Assembly (NCBI GenBank): GCA_943367755.1
Contig: CALRKB020000008.1
Location: 62,001-126,000, forward strand
DNA from: PCC-6802 sp943367755
GTDB taxonomy: Bacteria > Cyanobacteriota > Cyanobacteriia > Pseudanabaenales > Pseudanabaenaceae
DNA: 64,000 nucleotides
Reading direction: 5' to 3'
Shown: positions 14,546-24,300 of the stretch, piece by piece
Numbering within the stretch: the first letter of the stretch is position 1
Layout of the letters: each line of letters begins with the position of its first letter
The notes under the pieces: generated by a model
The model's input: the letters and a program-made list of their open reading frames with translations, nothing else
The model's database searches: none
Told to the model about the DNA's origin: nothing
Program-made: the position numbers and the translations under genes

Positions 14546-17182
14546 TTAGATTAAAGCCTCTCTTAGCTGACTCTTAGCTGTTTCTAATGCTTCAGGTAAC
14601 TTATCGGCATCCTTGCCGCCTGCTTGCGCGAGGTTCGGACGACCACCGCCGCCTCCACCGCAAATACGCGCGATCGCGCCGATAAACTTGCCTGCTTGTA
14701 GACCTTGCTTGTTTAACTCACTACTAAAAGCTGCAACCAAACTGACTTTGCCAGGTTCGGGGACGGAGCCAAGTACCACTGCACCACTACCTAGCTTGGC
14801 TAGTAATTTTTCCGCCGCAGTTTTGAGCGATTCTGCATCAACATTTTCCAATTGGGATACCAGGATCTTATGTCTGCCAATGGGTTCGGCATGAGCTAAC
14901 AAACTTTCCGCTTTAGTTAGAGCTAACTCTTGCTGCAAGCCCTCAATTTGCCTTTGGGCAGTTCTCAGCTCGTTCTGCAAACTGGTAATGCGATCGGGAA
15001 TCTCTTCTGGTTTAACTTTAAAGCGATCGCTCAAATCTTTGGTGACGCGATCGCGTACTGTTACGTAGTCGAGCACTGCTTGCCCTGCGACTGCCTCAAT
15101 CCGCCTAATTCCGGCAGAAACCCCAGCTTCGGACATGATTTTGAATAGGCCAATTTCAGCGGTATTCGCCACATGCGTACCACCGCATAGCTCCATCGAT
15201 ACATCGGGAATATCAATCACGCGGACTTCTGCGCCATATTTCTCACCGAACATGGCGATCGCACCCTTAGCTTTTGCTTCAGCGATCGGCATGACCGAAA
15301 TCTGCGAAGCATGGGCTTCAGCAATCCAATTGTTAATTTGGCTTTCTATCTGTTGGAGTTCGTCAGAGGTAACGGGACGCGATAGGTTGAAGTCAAAGCG
15401 CAATCGATCCGCTGCGACCAGCGAGCCTGCCTGCGAAACATTGGGATCGACGATTTTCTTTAGTGCAGCCTGGAGTAGGTGTGTCGCCGTATGGTTAGAT
15501 TGAATGCGCCGTCGCTCGGAAACACCAACCTGAGCATTCACTTCCCGATCGACGTGAACTGTGCCACGTTCGACATGCCCGATATGAAGGAATAAATCCG
15601 ACTCTTTTTGCACATCTTCAATGCGAATAATCGCATCGCCACTGGTAATCAAGCCGCGATCGCCAACTTGTCCACCTGATTCAGCATAGAAAGGTGTGCG
15701 ATCTAGAATCAGTCTCACTCTGTCACCAGCATGGGCAGATTCGGCGCGAATACCATTGACCAGAATCAGTTTTAGTTGAGCATCACTGCTGAGATGGGTG
15801 TATCCCAAAAATTCAGTTTTGCCAACTTCCTTCGCCAGATCTATCCAGTTAACCTGTGTCATTAAATCGATATCAACATGGGCTTCCTTAGAACGCTCCT
15901 GTTGCTCTACCATTGCCAGATCGAAACCCTTGGCATCGACGGTTAATCCCTGTTCTTCAGCAATTTCTTGGGTTAGTTCTAAAGGGAATCCGTAGGTGTC
16001 GTAGAGAGTGAAAGCATCTTGACCGCTAATTGTTTTGCTTGACTGGGTTTCAGGGCGTGACAGAATCTCTGCCAGCAACTTCTCACCACGTTCTAGAGTT
16101 TGGAGGAAACGGTTCTCTTCTCGCTGCAATTCTGCTTTAATCGCTGCTTCGCGATCACGCACGTTGGGATAGACCGATTCGGAGAGAGCGATCGCGGTTT
16201 CGGCAACTTCAGTGGTAAATTCCCGCTCGATCCCGATCAAACGACCGTGACGGACTACGCGGCGTAATAAACGGCGGACAATATAGCCGCGGCCGACGTT
16301 AGAGGCAGCGATGCCATCAGCGATCATATGAACTACTGCCCGCACATGATCGCCAATCACTTTGAGTGAAGTCTTAACTTTCTCATCACTCTTGTGATAG
16401 TCGATGCCAGCAATATCTGCTGCGGTTTTGATGATTGGGAAGATTAAATCGGTTTCGTAGTTATTGGGGACGCGCTGCAATACCTGTGCCATCCGTTCCA
16501 GCCCCAGACCTGTATCAATGTTCTGTTTTTTGAGCGGTGTGAGATGACCGTTAGCATCTCGATTCAGCTCCATAAATACGAGGTTATAGATTTCTAGAAA
16601 TCGCGAATCGTCCTCCAGATCGATTTTGTCATCGCCATCTTCGGGCTTGAAATCGAAGAAAATTTCCGAGCAAGGGCCACAAGGACCAGTAGGGCCAGAT
16701 GCCCAGAAATTATCTTCACCCATGCGCTGGATACGATGCGCGGGAATACCAATCTGGTCGCGCCAAATCGCAAAGGCTTCATCATCATCCTGAAAGACAC
16801 TGACCACGAGTCGATCAGGGGGCAACTTGTACACTTTTGTTACTAGTTCCCATCCCCAGGCGATCGCTTCCTGTTTAAAATAGTCACCAAAGCTAAAATT
16901 ACCCAACATCTCAAAGAATGTATGGTGCCGCGCTGTGCGTCCGACATTCTCAATATCGTTGGTGCGCACGCACTTTTGCGAAGTAGTGGCACGCGGTACT
17001 TCTGCCTCCTTTTGCCCCAGGAATATGGGTTTAAATGGCAGCATCCCCGCGATCGTCAGCAGTACGGTCGGATCTTCAGGTACTAGTGAGGCGCTTGGCA
17101 AAACCTTGTGCGATCGCTCCTCAAAAAACTCTAGGAAGCGAGAGCGAATTTCAGCACCCGTCAGGGCAGGGAAGCTAGACAT
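14546..17182 (-). CDS. alaS: Alanine-tRNA ligase
   Basis: 878 residues, the normal bacterial length. The N-terminal class II aminoacylation domain starts IRSRFLEFFEERSHKVLPS and contains PTVLLTIAGMLPFKP and HHTFFEMLGNFSFGDYF. The editing domain has NHTATHLLQAALK and MELCGGTHV, the zinc/editing HxxxH and CxxxH residues. The C-Ala domain ends with GKFIGAIARICGGGGGGRPN. The reaction is charging of tRNA-Ala, with correction of Ser and Gly errors. It is monocistronic: the gap of about 110 nt to the DUF2127 gene on the same strand has no operon signature. All key motifs are intact. Confidence 0.98.
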   Translation of the reverse strand: MSSFPALTGAEIRSRFLEFFEERSHKVLPSASLVPEDPTVLLTIAGMLPFKPIFLGQKEAEVPRATTSQKCVRTNDIENVGRTARHHTFFEMLGNFSFGDYFKQEAIAWGWELVTKVYKLPPDRLVVSVFQDDDEAFAIWRDQIGIPAHRIQRMGEDNFWASGPTGPCGPCSEIFFDFKPEDGDDKIDLEDDSRFLEIYNLVFMELNRDANGHLTPLKKQNIDTGLGLERMAQVLQRVPNNYETDLIFPIIKTAADIAGIDYHKSDEKVKTSLKVIGDHVRAVVHMIADGIAASNVGRGYIVRRLLRRVVRHGRLIGIEREFTTEVAETAIALSESVYPNVRDREAAIKAELQREENRFLQTLERGEKLLAEILSRPETQSSKTISGQDAFTLYDTYGFPLELTQEIAEEQGLTVDAKGFDLAMVEQQERSKEAHVDIDLMTQVNWIDLAKEVGKTEFLGYTHLSSDAQLKLILVNGIRAESAHAGDRVRLILDRTPFYAESGGQVGDRGLITSGDAIIRIEDVQKESDLFLHIGHVERGTVHVDREVNAQVGVSERRRIQSNHTATHLLQAALKKIVDPNVSQAGSLVAADRLRFDFNLSRPVTSDELQQIESQINNWIAEAHASQISVMPIAEAKAKGAIAMFGEKYGAEVRVIDIPDVSMELCGGTHVANTAEIGLFKIMSEAGVSAGIRRIEAVAGQAVLDYVTVRDRVTKDLSDRFKVKPEEIPDRITSLQNELRTAQRQIEGLQQELALTKAESLLAHAEPIGRHKILVSQLENVDAESLKTAAEKLLAKLGSGAVVLGSVPEPGKVSLVAAFSSELNKQGLQAGKFIGAIARICGGGGGGRPNLAQAGGKDADKLPEALETAKSQLREALI

Positions 17183-17295
17183 CTTGTGGCAATCTTAATC
17201 ATTAGTTATTGGTTTCTTCACCTATAGTAATCGATGCCAATGTGTAATGATTGTCGAATTTTTGAGTTACATCTAGGCAATTAATCCTTTTGGGG

Positions 17296-17748
17296 TTACT
17301 CTTTGCCATCCGCTTGAGGAAATTCGCGGATTAAGTAGATGAATATGACAATATTCAAGACAAAGACAATCAATTTGACTGGGGAAACCCCTTTAGTAAT
17401 CTCAAAAATTTCAAAGGGGATGCTGATAGCCACTACCCCAACGACTAGCCATCTGGCCCATTCTTTCTCAAACCATAGACCCACAGCTTCAATTGCAGAA
17501 ATGGCAGCATAAACAGCCGTGGCAAGGCTAGCAAACAGAAGTGTTCTGGCACTGATATTAAGAACTTTCTCTAGAACCCAAGCAACGATGCCTTTCTTAC
17601 CTGCTAATACAAGTGATTCAGCAAATTCTTGTAATCCCTCATGGTTTCTAATCGCAAAGAATATAGAGACTGAAGCGATCGCAAATATGGTTGCTGTAAA
17701 AGTTTTGTAAGCAACGATGGCAATTAAACCAGATGGACGTTTAGACAT
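17296..17748 (-). CDS. DUF2127 family membrane protein
   Basis: 150 residues with about four hydrophobic helices: GLIAIVAYKTFTATIFAIAS, ISARTLLFASLATAVYAAIS, WARWLVVGVVAISIPFEIFE and LIVFVLNIVIFIYLI. The features EAVGLWFEKEWARW and PFEIFEITKGVSPVKL are typical of DUF2127, an inner-membrane family of unknown function. It lies alone between alaS and a beta-propeller gene, both on the same strand. No catalytic motif is seen. Confidence 0.8.
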   Translation of the reverse strand: MSKRPSGLIAIVAYKTFTATIFAIASVSIFFAIRNHEGLQEFAESLVLAGKKGIVAWVLEKVLNISARTLLFASLATAVYAAISAIEAVGLWFEKEWARWLVVGVVAISIPFEIFEITKGVSPVKLIVFVLNIVIFIYLIREFPQADGKE

Positions 17749-17821
17749 GGTTCCCGTCAGGTGTTTTCCCTACTATAGGCTGAAATTGGGTTGTCGCTAA
17801 TATCTGCTAAATCATTCTTCT

Positions 17822-19300
17822 CTAAGGAAACCACTGGGGACGGAGGCCGAATAGTGGCAGCAATTTAGTTTCTGACTCGGATGCCAGCGATGTTAGCGAT
17901 CGCAGGCTAAGCTGTGGTTGAATCTGGTTTTCTGTCTCTCCTAGCAAAGTTGCTGCACCAGTAGTATCGGTTTGAATAGTTCTGGAACTTCCAGCTTTAT
18001 CTTTCTTGATTGCAGCTTGCATAATCTGCTCAAACAGCAGAAATTGCCCATCCGGAGCAATGCTAAGTTGGAGGTTACGCTGATTTGGCAGATCTTGTAG
18101 ACGCGTGAGATTCTTAGTCTTGAGATTAATCACAGCGATGTATGGGAGTTCGCGATAGGTTTCTTTTGACTTTTGGACATCGGTTAGTAGGCAATAAAGA
18201 TTCTGGGCCTGTGGATCGAACTGAGCGCTGAGAATCGAACCACTGGTTTTGAAAATCTCTTCCTGAGTACCCTGGTTAGTCACGCGAAATAGCGATCGCG
18301 TATAGTCCTTGTTAAATTTAACCATTGCCGCCTGCGCTCCATCCCTGCTAAAGCTAAGCACTGTGCCAAATTTGGGTAGAAAGTCTAGGGGTTTAGATTT
18401 TGGCTCTAGAGGCAGAATAGCTACACCTTCACCTTGCAAAAAGGCAACTGAGGCACTATCTCGCGTGAACATAAAGTCACCGCCCGGCTGGTTGCCTAAA
18501 GGCTTGGGTTCCTGCTTGTCCTTAATTACCCAAAGTCCATACTGACCTGGAACCAGGCGACTGAGTCTTTGCACAACAATGGTGGAGCCATCTGGAGACA
18601 GATCGAATTTGAAATTCTGGTATTCCTTACTATCCAAAACTAATTTGATGTCTGGATTGGCTTGGAGAGAAATAGTGTAGAGCTTCTGATTGAGCGGATC
18701 GACGACCTGCATTTTCTCTGTTGCTGCAAACAGAATCTTTTGTCGATCTGGATAAATTCGGAAGTCAGAGACGATTAGATTCGCAGGCGTTAGCACTTGC
18801 TTAGATTGCTTTGTGAGGTCGTAGACAATCAACCTGCCTAATTCTCGATCGCTTGTGCCAATATAGGCAAAGACTGGTTTGGGAGTATTGAATTTACCCA
18901 CAAATGGTTGGATGGGCGTGCGATTAGCGGCTTCATTCGCAAAGCGATCGTAAGCATTTTCCAGCTTCACCTGATAGGACTTGCCATAGATCGCTGGTGC
19001 TGTGAGCGTATAGGCCATGCGTCGACCCGCCCAACTAAATTTACCTGCTAGTTCTGGTGTGAGCTTAAGATTTTTCTCGACGCTATCATGGTTCATCGGT
19101 CGATTAAACGTCAGCAGAAAGCCCGTATCATTTGACCCTACTTCCTTGTTCTGCCAGCTAAATTCTCGGACTAGTGGTGCAGTGCGATCGCCACTCCAAA
19201 GTAATAGGGCAATTAGCAAACTCAGGACTACAATTACTGCGATCGCGACTCGATCTAGAGGTTGGGAGAACCACCCAAAATTAGCTTTCTTGGACTGCAT
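17822..19300 (-). CDS. Membrane-anchored protein with Ig-like domain and TolB/WD40-like beta-propeller
   Basis: 492 residues. One N-terminal transmembrane helix (about 17-36, VAIAVIVVLSLLIALLLW) anchors the protein, with the rest probably periplasmic. Residues about 55-135 resemble a bacterial Ig-like (SbsA-type) domain: GFLLTFNRPMNHDSV and KLTPELAGKFSWAGRRM. The remainder carries repeated strands of a propeller, such as DFRIYPDRQKILFAAT, KFDLSPDGSTIVVQR and LQLSIAPDGQFLLFEQ, as in TolB/PD40 repeats. No enzymatic residues are evident. Function unknown; a binding or scaffold role in the envelope is inference. Confidence 0.72.
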   Translation of the reverse strand: MQSKKANFGWFSQPLDRVAIAVIVVLSLLIALLLWSGDRTAPLVREFSWQNKEVGSNDTGFLLTFNRPMNHDSVEKNLKLTPELAGKFSWAGRRMAYTLTAPAIYGKSYQVKLENAYDRFANEAANRTPIQPFVGKFNTPKPVFAYIGTSDRELGRLIVYDLTKQSKQVLTPANLIVSDFRIYPDRQKILFAATEKMQVVDPLNQKLYTISLQANPDIKLVLDSKEYQNFKFDLSPDGSTIVVQRLSRLVPGQYGLWVIKDKQEPKPLGNQPGGDFMFTRDSASVAFLQGEGVAILPLEPKSKPLDFLPKFGTVLSFSRDGAQAAMVKFNKDYTRSLFRVTNQGTQEEIFKTSGSILSAQFDPQAQNLYCLLTDVQKSKETYRELPYIAVINLKTKNLTRLQDLPNQRNLQLSIAPDGQFLLFEQIMQAAIKKDKAGSSRTIQTDTTGAATLLGETENQIQPQLSLRSLTSLASESETKLLPLFGLRPQWFP

Positions 19301-19337
19301 AGGATAACTATATTGCGCTCATAAATTCAAGGAAAAT

Positions 19338-19811
19338 CTAATCTAATAACCCTATGGGAAAAGATAGATCGAGGATTTGCTCGACAGAGTAAGGGCATTC
19401 TGAGGGCAGGTCTTTGTAGTCTAGAGGGGTTTCTCTGACTGCGATCGCGCTTCCAGCATCATAGGCATCAACAATCGCTTCTTCCAGATAGGGCTTTAAG
19501 CTGGGATTCTCTTTCAATAACCTCAATACTTCCTTGCGCTGCTCTCGAATCGTGGCTTTCCAACTTTTGCTACGACGTTCGCTTTGATAGTCCCACTTCA
19601 AAAGATGTCCAATTAAAACACCCAGCCGATTTCTTAACTCCTGCCTTTGCTGCTTGCCCAACGACTCAATCTCCTCCACCAAATTCTCAATATCAAGGGC
19701 ATGCCACTTTCCTTGCTGCAAAAGCTGTGATTGCTCTAATGTCCAAGCATAGAAATCCGTGTCGTACAGATTAGGTATCACCGTTTCAACAAGATCTTGT
19801 GTCATAATCAA
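19338..19811 (-). CDS. DUF29 family protein
   Basis: 157 residues matching DUF29, a family abundant in cyanobacteria: LYDTDFYAWTLEQSQLLQQG, LDIENLVEEIESLGKQQRQE and HLLKWDYQSERRSKSWKATI. It is predicted to be all-helical and soluble. It is next to a Uma2 gene on the same strand, a common neighbourhood for both multi-copy families. No function is established. Confidence 0.88.
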   Translation of the reverse strand: MIMTQDLVETVIPNLYDTDFYAWTLEQSQLLQQGKWHALDIENLVEEIESLGKQQRQELRNRLGVLIGHLLKWDYQSERRSKSWKATIREQRKEVLRLLKENPSLKPYLEEAIVDAYDAGSAIAVRETPLDYKDLPSECPYSVEQILDLSFPIGLLD

Positions 19812-19863
19812 TCCTTTCTGCTTTGTAGCCTTTTGCTGGCAGGGCGATCGCGTTAGGTAGTAA

Positions 19864-20508
19864 CTAGGCCCGAAACTGTTCCATTAGCCACGCTGTTGTC
19901 GCTGACTGGTTTTCTTGACGGCTGCGCTGAAGGGCTTGCTCCAAAATTTCCAGATTCAGTCCCGATAATACTAGGGATTTGTGAATCCGCTGATTGCTAC
20001 CGTCAGGAGCAATTGTAAAAGCAAAAATTTGCATGATTTGGACATCCACAATCCAGTATTCAGAAATTCTCAGGTCTTCGTATTGCAGCCGTTTTGCACC
20101 GAGATCGTCGGCGAGGGATGTATCAGAGCTTTCAATGACTAAATCAGGTAGTGGATATCGATCTAGGTCAATGATTCTTGTTCCCCAAGGGATAACATCA
20201 GCATTGTCGCCAATGTAGTATGAGGCATCGGGCTGAAACTCGGTAGATCCTGTTTTGCGATAGGAGCAGCCATCTTTTGCGGTCATGGGTATGCGTTGAC
20301 TGGCGGCAAAAAATGAAAGGGCAAACAAAATCAATGCATGGTCATTGGAATGATCGGAGCCTGTGGACATGGGTTCAAATCTCATCTTGCCATTGTAGTA
20401 GTAGCTTTTGAGCTTGGCGGAGTCTGGAGCATCGGCAATGTTGACAAATTCTTGCCAAGAGGCTGATAACCATGTATCCAGTGGGGTTTGGGTTTGCAGT
20501 AGGGTCAT
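19864..20508 (-). CDS. Uma2 family (PD-(D/E)XK) putative endonuclease
   Basis: 214 residues with the Uma2/DUF820 pattern: STGSDHSNDHALILFALSFF, EFQPDASYYIGD (likely metal Asp), LPDLVIESSDTSLADDLGAK (Glu) and ISEYWIVDVQ. The fold is related to restriction endonucleases. The family is strongly expanded in cyanobacteria and its substrates are unknown; a link to transposon or toxin-antitoxin decay has been proposed but not shown. A second Uma2 gene, of different subtype, is at 48720. Confidence 0.85.
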   Translation of the reverse strand: MTLLQTQTPLDTWLSASWQEFVNIADAPDSAKLKSYYYNGKMRFEPMSTGSDHSNDHALILFALSFFAASQRIPMTAKDGCSYRKTGSTEFQPDASYYIGDNADVIPWGTRIIDLDRYPLPDLVIESSDTSLADDLGAKRLQYEDLRISEYWIVDVQIMQIFAFTIAPDGSNQRIHKSLVLSGLNLEILEQALQRSRQENQSATTAWLMEQFRA

Positions 20509-20559
20509 AGTATTTAGCTAGGGATGCAAATGCGCTTATGTATCATTATCCACTAAAAC

Positions 20560-21339
20560 TCAATACTCATATGGATTCTGGGGTGCGGGAATCGGTGTAA
20601 GCTTGGATGGTTGGATCGCTAATATGCGCTTGCCATTAATTTCCTCCGTACTCATCTGTCCCTCTACTTCTAGCCATTGATCGCGAGGATATGCCGATCG
20701 CCCCTGACTTACCTTAACTGGAAGGCTAACTGGATAGACATCTGCGGCACAACAAGTAATTACAAAACGAGAAATCAGAAAGTATTGTTCGGGTAGATCC
20801 TTGGGGTACACCACAAAACCCTGCACCCTGGCTTTTTGCCCTGCATAGGTATCTGGTTCGGGATAAACATTCAGCGTGCGCGTCCACTCAATTAGCGATC
20901 GCTCCTCTGATGATTTATTAGACTTAAAAGACTGCGGTACGGAACGAGTGGCGGAGAGGCCGTCGTTCACGCCGCGATGGATAGCCGTATCGCTGGCAAA
21001 AGGCTGTGGTGTAATTACTAATCCTAACAATGCTGTAATTAACAGCAGGCTACTACTCCAGCCCGGCAATAGCAAGGTGACATGCTGAGCGGTTTGTTTT
21101 GAATTCTCATAGCGACGGCGTTGCCTGACCTGCCTAGCTTCTAACGCGGCGATCGCCACCAATATAAACCCAGCCATAACCGTCAGCCAGAAGTAATTAG
21201 GGTGAATCAAGAGGCTGAGTTGCCCGAATAGCCATAGCTTCAGGAGCAAAATCCCCCAACTCCCAATTGCCAGCACATCTAGCCAGGGAGATAGCCGATG
21301 AAATATCTTTGGTAGTCGATTGTTACGCGAAACATCCAT
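20560..21339 (-). CDS. TIGR03943 family membrane protein (YcgQ-like)
   Basis: 259 residues. Helices near the N terminus (DVLAIGSWGILLLKLWLFG, YFWLTVMAGFILVAIAALEA) and one around 90-110 (VTLLLPGWSSSLLLITALLG) are followed by a soluble domain with the family's hallmark FVITCCAADVYPVSLPV and DQWLEVEGQM. It follows a YraQ-type permease gene with an 81-nt gap. In Bacillus the equivalent pair ycgR-ycgQ is controlled by Zur and linked to zinc. No Zur box was recognised by eye here, so the metal link is inference. Confidence 0.85.
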   Translation of the reverse strand: MDVSRNNRLPKIFHRLSPWLDVLAIGSWGILLLKLWLFGQLSLLIHPNYFWLTVMAGFILVAIAALEARQVRQRRRYENSKQTAQHVTLLLPGWSSSLLLITALLGLVITPQPFASDTAIHRGVNDGLSATRSVPQSFKSNKSSEERSLIEWTRTLNVYPEPDTYAGQKARVQGFVVYPKDLPEQYFLISRFVITCCAADVYPVSLPVKVSQGRSAYPRDQWLEVEGQMSTEEINGKRILAIQPSKLTPIPAPQNPYEY

Positions 21340-21349
21340 ATTAGTTATC

Positions 21350-21364
21350 GTAGGGGCAAGTTTT
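21350..21364. repeat. Left arm of the GTAGGGGCAAGTT repeat family, incomplete copy
   Basis: GTAGGGGCAAGTTTT matches the left arms at 939 and 45961. The following sequence (ATTTTTGTTATTAACGAATATG) resembles the loop of copy 1 in part, but no right arm is present. It fills the gap between the permease and TIGR03943 genes. Confidence 0.5.
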
Positions 21365-21420
21365 GTCCGAGCATTTTTGTTATTAACGAATATGGTCGCT
21401 AATACTTTCCCGTAAATTTG

Positions 21421-22440
21421 TTATCGCACATGCAAGTTAATAAATAGGCAGGATATAAAGGTGAGTTGACCAGCCAGTAGGAAAAGATAAATTACGGCAC
21501 GCTGCTTGAAAATTGTTAACAGCAGTCCAATGCCTTTGAGATCGATCATTGGCCCAAATACGAGAAATGCCAGTAATGAGCCACTGGTAAATGTAGACGC
21601 AAAAGAGAGGGCAAAAAAAGCATCGACCGTTGAACAAATCGATACCACTGCCGCCAGGATCATCATTGCTACAATCGAGCTAACTGGGCCTTGGCCTAAG
21701 CCTAGAATAATTTCTCTAGGTATGCCCACCTGCACGATCGCCGCGATCGCACTCCCCAATACCAGTATCCCCCCCAGTTCGCGGATTTCGGCGATTGTAT
21801 TGTCTATTAGTAATTGCACGCGATCGCTTAAGCGCTTGCTACCAACCGCACTCGATGACCCAATCCCAGCAATAACGTCCTCATCTAACTGTAACGGCTG
21901 TGACTCGCCCAGTAAAAATGTACCTGTGGCAATCCGAGAGCCTGCTCCAACCAGGGCAGGTGCTTTGATCGTTTTGCTAAATCGCCGCGATCGTGCCACA
22001 GATGGCTGTAGTAATGCACTCATATCCGCCTGGGCGCTAAATATCCACCCGACAATCGTGGCAATGAATAGGGATAGCCCGACGCGGAGAAATACGATCT
22101 CTGGCTGGTCGCGGAACGCCGTCCACGTTGCCCAGAAAACGATCGGGTTAATGGTTGGTGCTGCTAACAGAAAGCCGATCGCCACAGATGACGGTGCACC
22201 TTGCATAATTAGTCGCCGTGCCACAGGTATGTTGCCACACTCACACACGGGAAATAAAAAACCTGCCATACTACCTGCCAGCGCACCCAGCAGCGGATGC
22301 TTGGGCATCACCGACATTAGTTTACGCTCATCTACAAATAGTAAGAGCAGACCAGATAGCAGTACACCCAGGATTAAAAATGGTATGGCCTCGACTAGTA
22401 GGCTTAAAAATAGAGTGAAAGCGCTATTAATCAGGTTCAT
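21421..22440 (-). CDS. YraQ/ArsP-family permease (DUF318)
   Basis: 339 residues, about eight membrane helices. The family motif is clear near residue 60: GFLFPVCECGNIPVARRLIM followed by GAPSSVAIGFLLAAPTINP, with the two Cys of CEC possibly binding metal. The C-terminal half has a second repeat (AAVVSICSTVDAFFALSFA, FLVFGPMIDLKGI). A cytoplasmic loop of about 70 residues separates the halves. Relatives export organoarsenicals or, in the YcgR group paired with TIGR03943 proteins, are tied to zinc homeostasis. The partner gene downstream favours the second group. Confidence 0.85.
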   Translation of the reverse strand: MNLINSAFTLFLSLLVEAIPFLILGVLLSGLLLLFVDERKLMSVMPKHPLLGALAGSMAGFLFPVCECGNIPVARRLIMQGAPSSVAIGFLLAAPTINPIVFWATWTAFRDQPEIVFLRVGLSLFIATIVGWIFSAQADMSALLQPSVARSRRFSKTIKAPALVGAGSRIATGTFLLGESQPLQLDEDVIAGIGSSSAVGSKRLSDRVQLLIDNTIAEIRELGGILVLGSAIAAIVQVGIPREIILGLGQGPVSSIVAMMILAAVVSICSTVDAFFALSFASTFTSGSLLAFLVFGPMIDLKGIGLLLTIFKQRAVIYLFLLAGQLTFISCLFINLHVR

Positions 22441-22492
22441 CAGTGCTTAGGGAGTTACGGGTTAATAGCATGAACATAGGGGACATTTGTAA

Positions 22493-24190
22493 TTATGGGG
22501 TACTTTGAAGTTGCTTATCCTCTTGCTTTTGACTACCGTTCCCTACCTGACTCTCTTGCGATTGCAAAAGTTCAGGGGCATCTTCTTTTTTGTGATTGAA
22601 CTTGAGCGCTGCTGCAATCAATCCCTGGAATAGTGGATGTGGGTGGCTAGGGCGGGATTGGAATTCTGGATGAAATTGCGTCGCAATAAAATAGGGGTGG
22701 CTTGGTAGCTCAATCATTTCTACCAGTCTGCCATCGGGCGAAGTCCCACCAATCACATAACCAGAGTCTAGAAATAGTTGTCGGTAGGCATTATTAAACT
22801 CATAGCGGTGCCGGTGCCGCTCGTAGATCACGGAGTCGCCATAGAGACGGCTCGCCAGCGTGTTACCTGTAACTCTACAGGCATAAAGTCCCAAACGCAT
22901 GGTGCCACCCAGATTAACCACATCCTGTTGTTCCGGTAACAAGTTAATCACGGGGTTAGGTGTTTCTGCGTTAAACTCTGCGCTATTAGCATCTTCGAGA
23001 TGTGCCAGGTTTCTACCCCACTCAATCACGGCGCACTGCATACCCAAGCACAAACCCAAAAAGGGAATCTGCTGCTCGCGAGCATACTTGACGGCAGCAA
23101 CTTTACCATCAACGCCGCGAATACCGAATCCACCTGGAACAATGATCGCACTGACGTTACTTAAAAATCGCTCTGGCCCGAATGTCTCAATATCCTCAGA
23201 GTTAATCCAGCGTACGTTAACCGCACAGTTGAGTGCAGCCGCACCGTGACGCAATGCCTCAATTACGGATAGATAAGCATCAGTCAGGCGCACATACTTG
23301 CCAACGATCGCCACTTCGATCGCATGTTCGGCGCGATAGAGCCGCTCTACCAGGGTTTGCCAACTGCGCAGATCGGGCTGCCTCTGCTCTAGATGCAGGA
23401 GTTTGAGTACTTGCTCTGCTAAACCTTCGCGTTCAAGTGTAAGCGGCACTTCATAAATAGTTTTGACATCCTGGCCTGTAATCACGCATTCCGGCAAGAC
23501 ATTGCAAAATTCGGCAATTTTTTCTTTAATACCTTGTGGTAAGGGGCGATCGCTACGACAGACCAAAATTTCCGGCTGAATACCGACTGCCTGTAATTCC
23601 TTCACCGAATGCTGTGTGGGCTTAGTTTTCATCTCACCTGCGGAGGGAATCCAGGGCACCAGCGTCACATGCAAGTAAAGCACGTTGTCGCGCCCCGCAT
23701 CTTTGCGAAATTGGCGGATGGCCTCAATGAAAGGTAGAGACTCAATATCGCCAACCGTACCCCCGATTTCCGTAATCACGATATCAGGATTGGTATTGCT
23801 AGCAACGCGCCGAATCCGCTCTTTAATTTCGTTAGTAATGTGAGGGATTACCTGGACAGTACCACCTTCATAGTCACCACGCCGTTCTTTATTAATCACA
23901 GCTTGATAAATTGAGCCTGTGGTCACGTTGCTGAGTTTGGATGTGGAAGTATCGGTAAATCGCTCATAATGCCCTAGATCTAAGTCAGTTTCCGCACCGT
24001 CCTCGGTCACGAATACTTCACCATGCTGAAACGGGCTCATCGTACCTGGATCGACATTAATGTAAGGGTCGAGCTTTAAAATTGCCACCGAATAATCGCG
24101 CGATTTGAGCAATCTACCTAGACTAGCGGCCACAATTCCCTTGCCAATACTAGAAACCACACCACCCGTCACAAATATAAATTTAGTCAT
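22493..24190 (-). CDS. pyrG: CTP synthase
   Basis: 565 residues from the ATG at 24190 that gives MTKFIFVTGGVVSSIGKG; an in-frame start ten codons earlier is less conserved. The N-terminal synthase domain has the P-loop GGVVSSIGKGIVAASLGRLL and ITEIGGTVGDIESLPF. The C-terminal class I glutamine amidotransferase has the nucleophile in LGLCLGMQCAVIEW and the His-Glu pair in FHPEF. It makes CTP from UTP, ATP and glutamine. A 40-residue Gln/Glu/Ser-rich tail (PELLQSQESQ and after) extends past the usual end and looks unstructured. Confidence 0.98.
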   Translation of the reverse strand: MTKFIFVTGGVVSSIGKGIVAASLGRLLKSRDYSVAILKLDPYINVDPGTMSPFQHGEVFVTEDGAETDLDLGHYERFTDTSTSKLSNVTTGSIYQAVINKERRGDYEGGTVQVIPHITNEIKERIRRVASNTNPDIVITEIGGTVGDIESLPFIEAIRQFRKDAGRDNVLYLHVTLVPWIPSAGEMKTKPTQHSVKELQAVGIQPEILVCRSDRPLPQGIKEKIAEFCNVLPECVITGQDVKTIYEVPLTLEREGLAEQVLKLLHLEQRQPDLRSWQTLVERLYRAEHAIEVAIVGKYVRLTDAYLSVIEALRHGAAALNCAVNVRWINSEDIETFGPERFLSNVSAIIVPGGFGIRGVDGKVAAVKYAREQQIPFLGLCLGMQCAVIEWGRNLAHLEDANSAEFNAETPNPVINLLPEQQDVVNLGGTMRLGLYACRVTGNTLASRLYGDSVIYERHRHRYEFNNAYRQLFLDSGYVIGGTSPDGRLVEMIELPSHPYFIATQFHPEFQSRPSHPHPLFQGLIAAALKFNHKKEDAPELLQSQESQVGNGSQKQEDKQLQSTP

Positions 24191-24300
24191 AGTTTCGGCA
24201 TCCACAACCGCTGGCAACAAATAGTGATTATAGTCTGTGTCGCTATGCAGTTGTTGAGGCTTGCTTGCTTTACTCCGATTCCGGCTTTGTAAGCACGATG

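Noticed and set aside
15135..15503. Plus-strand frames within alaS
   Set aside because: They are antisense to a fully conserved alanine-tRNA ligase and have no family features.
21506..22450. 314-codon plus-strand frame opposite the permease gene
   Set aside because: The minus strand carries clear YraQ/ArsP motifs and membrane helices; the plus frame has none.
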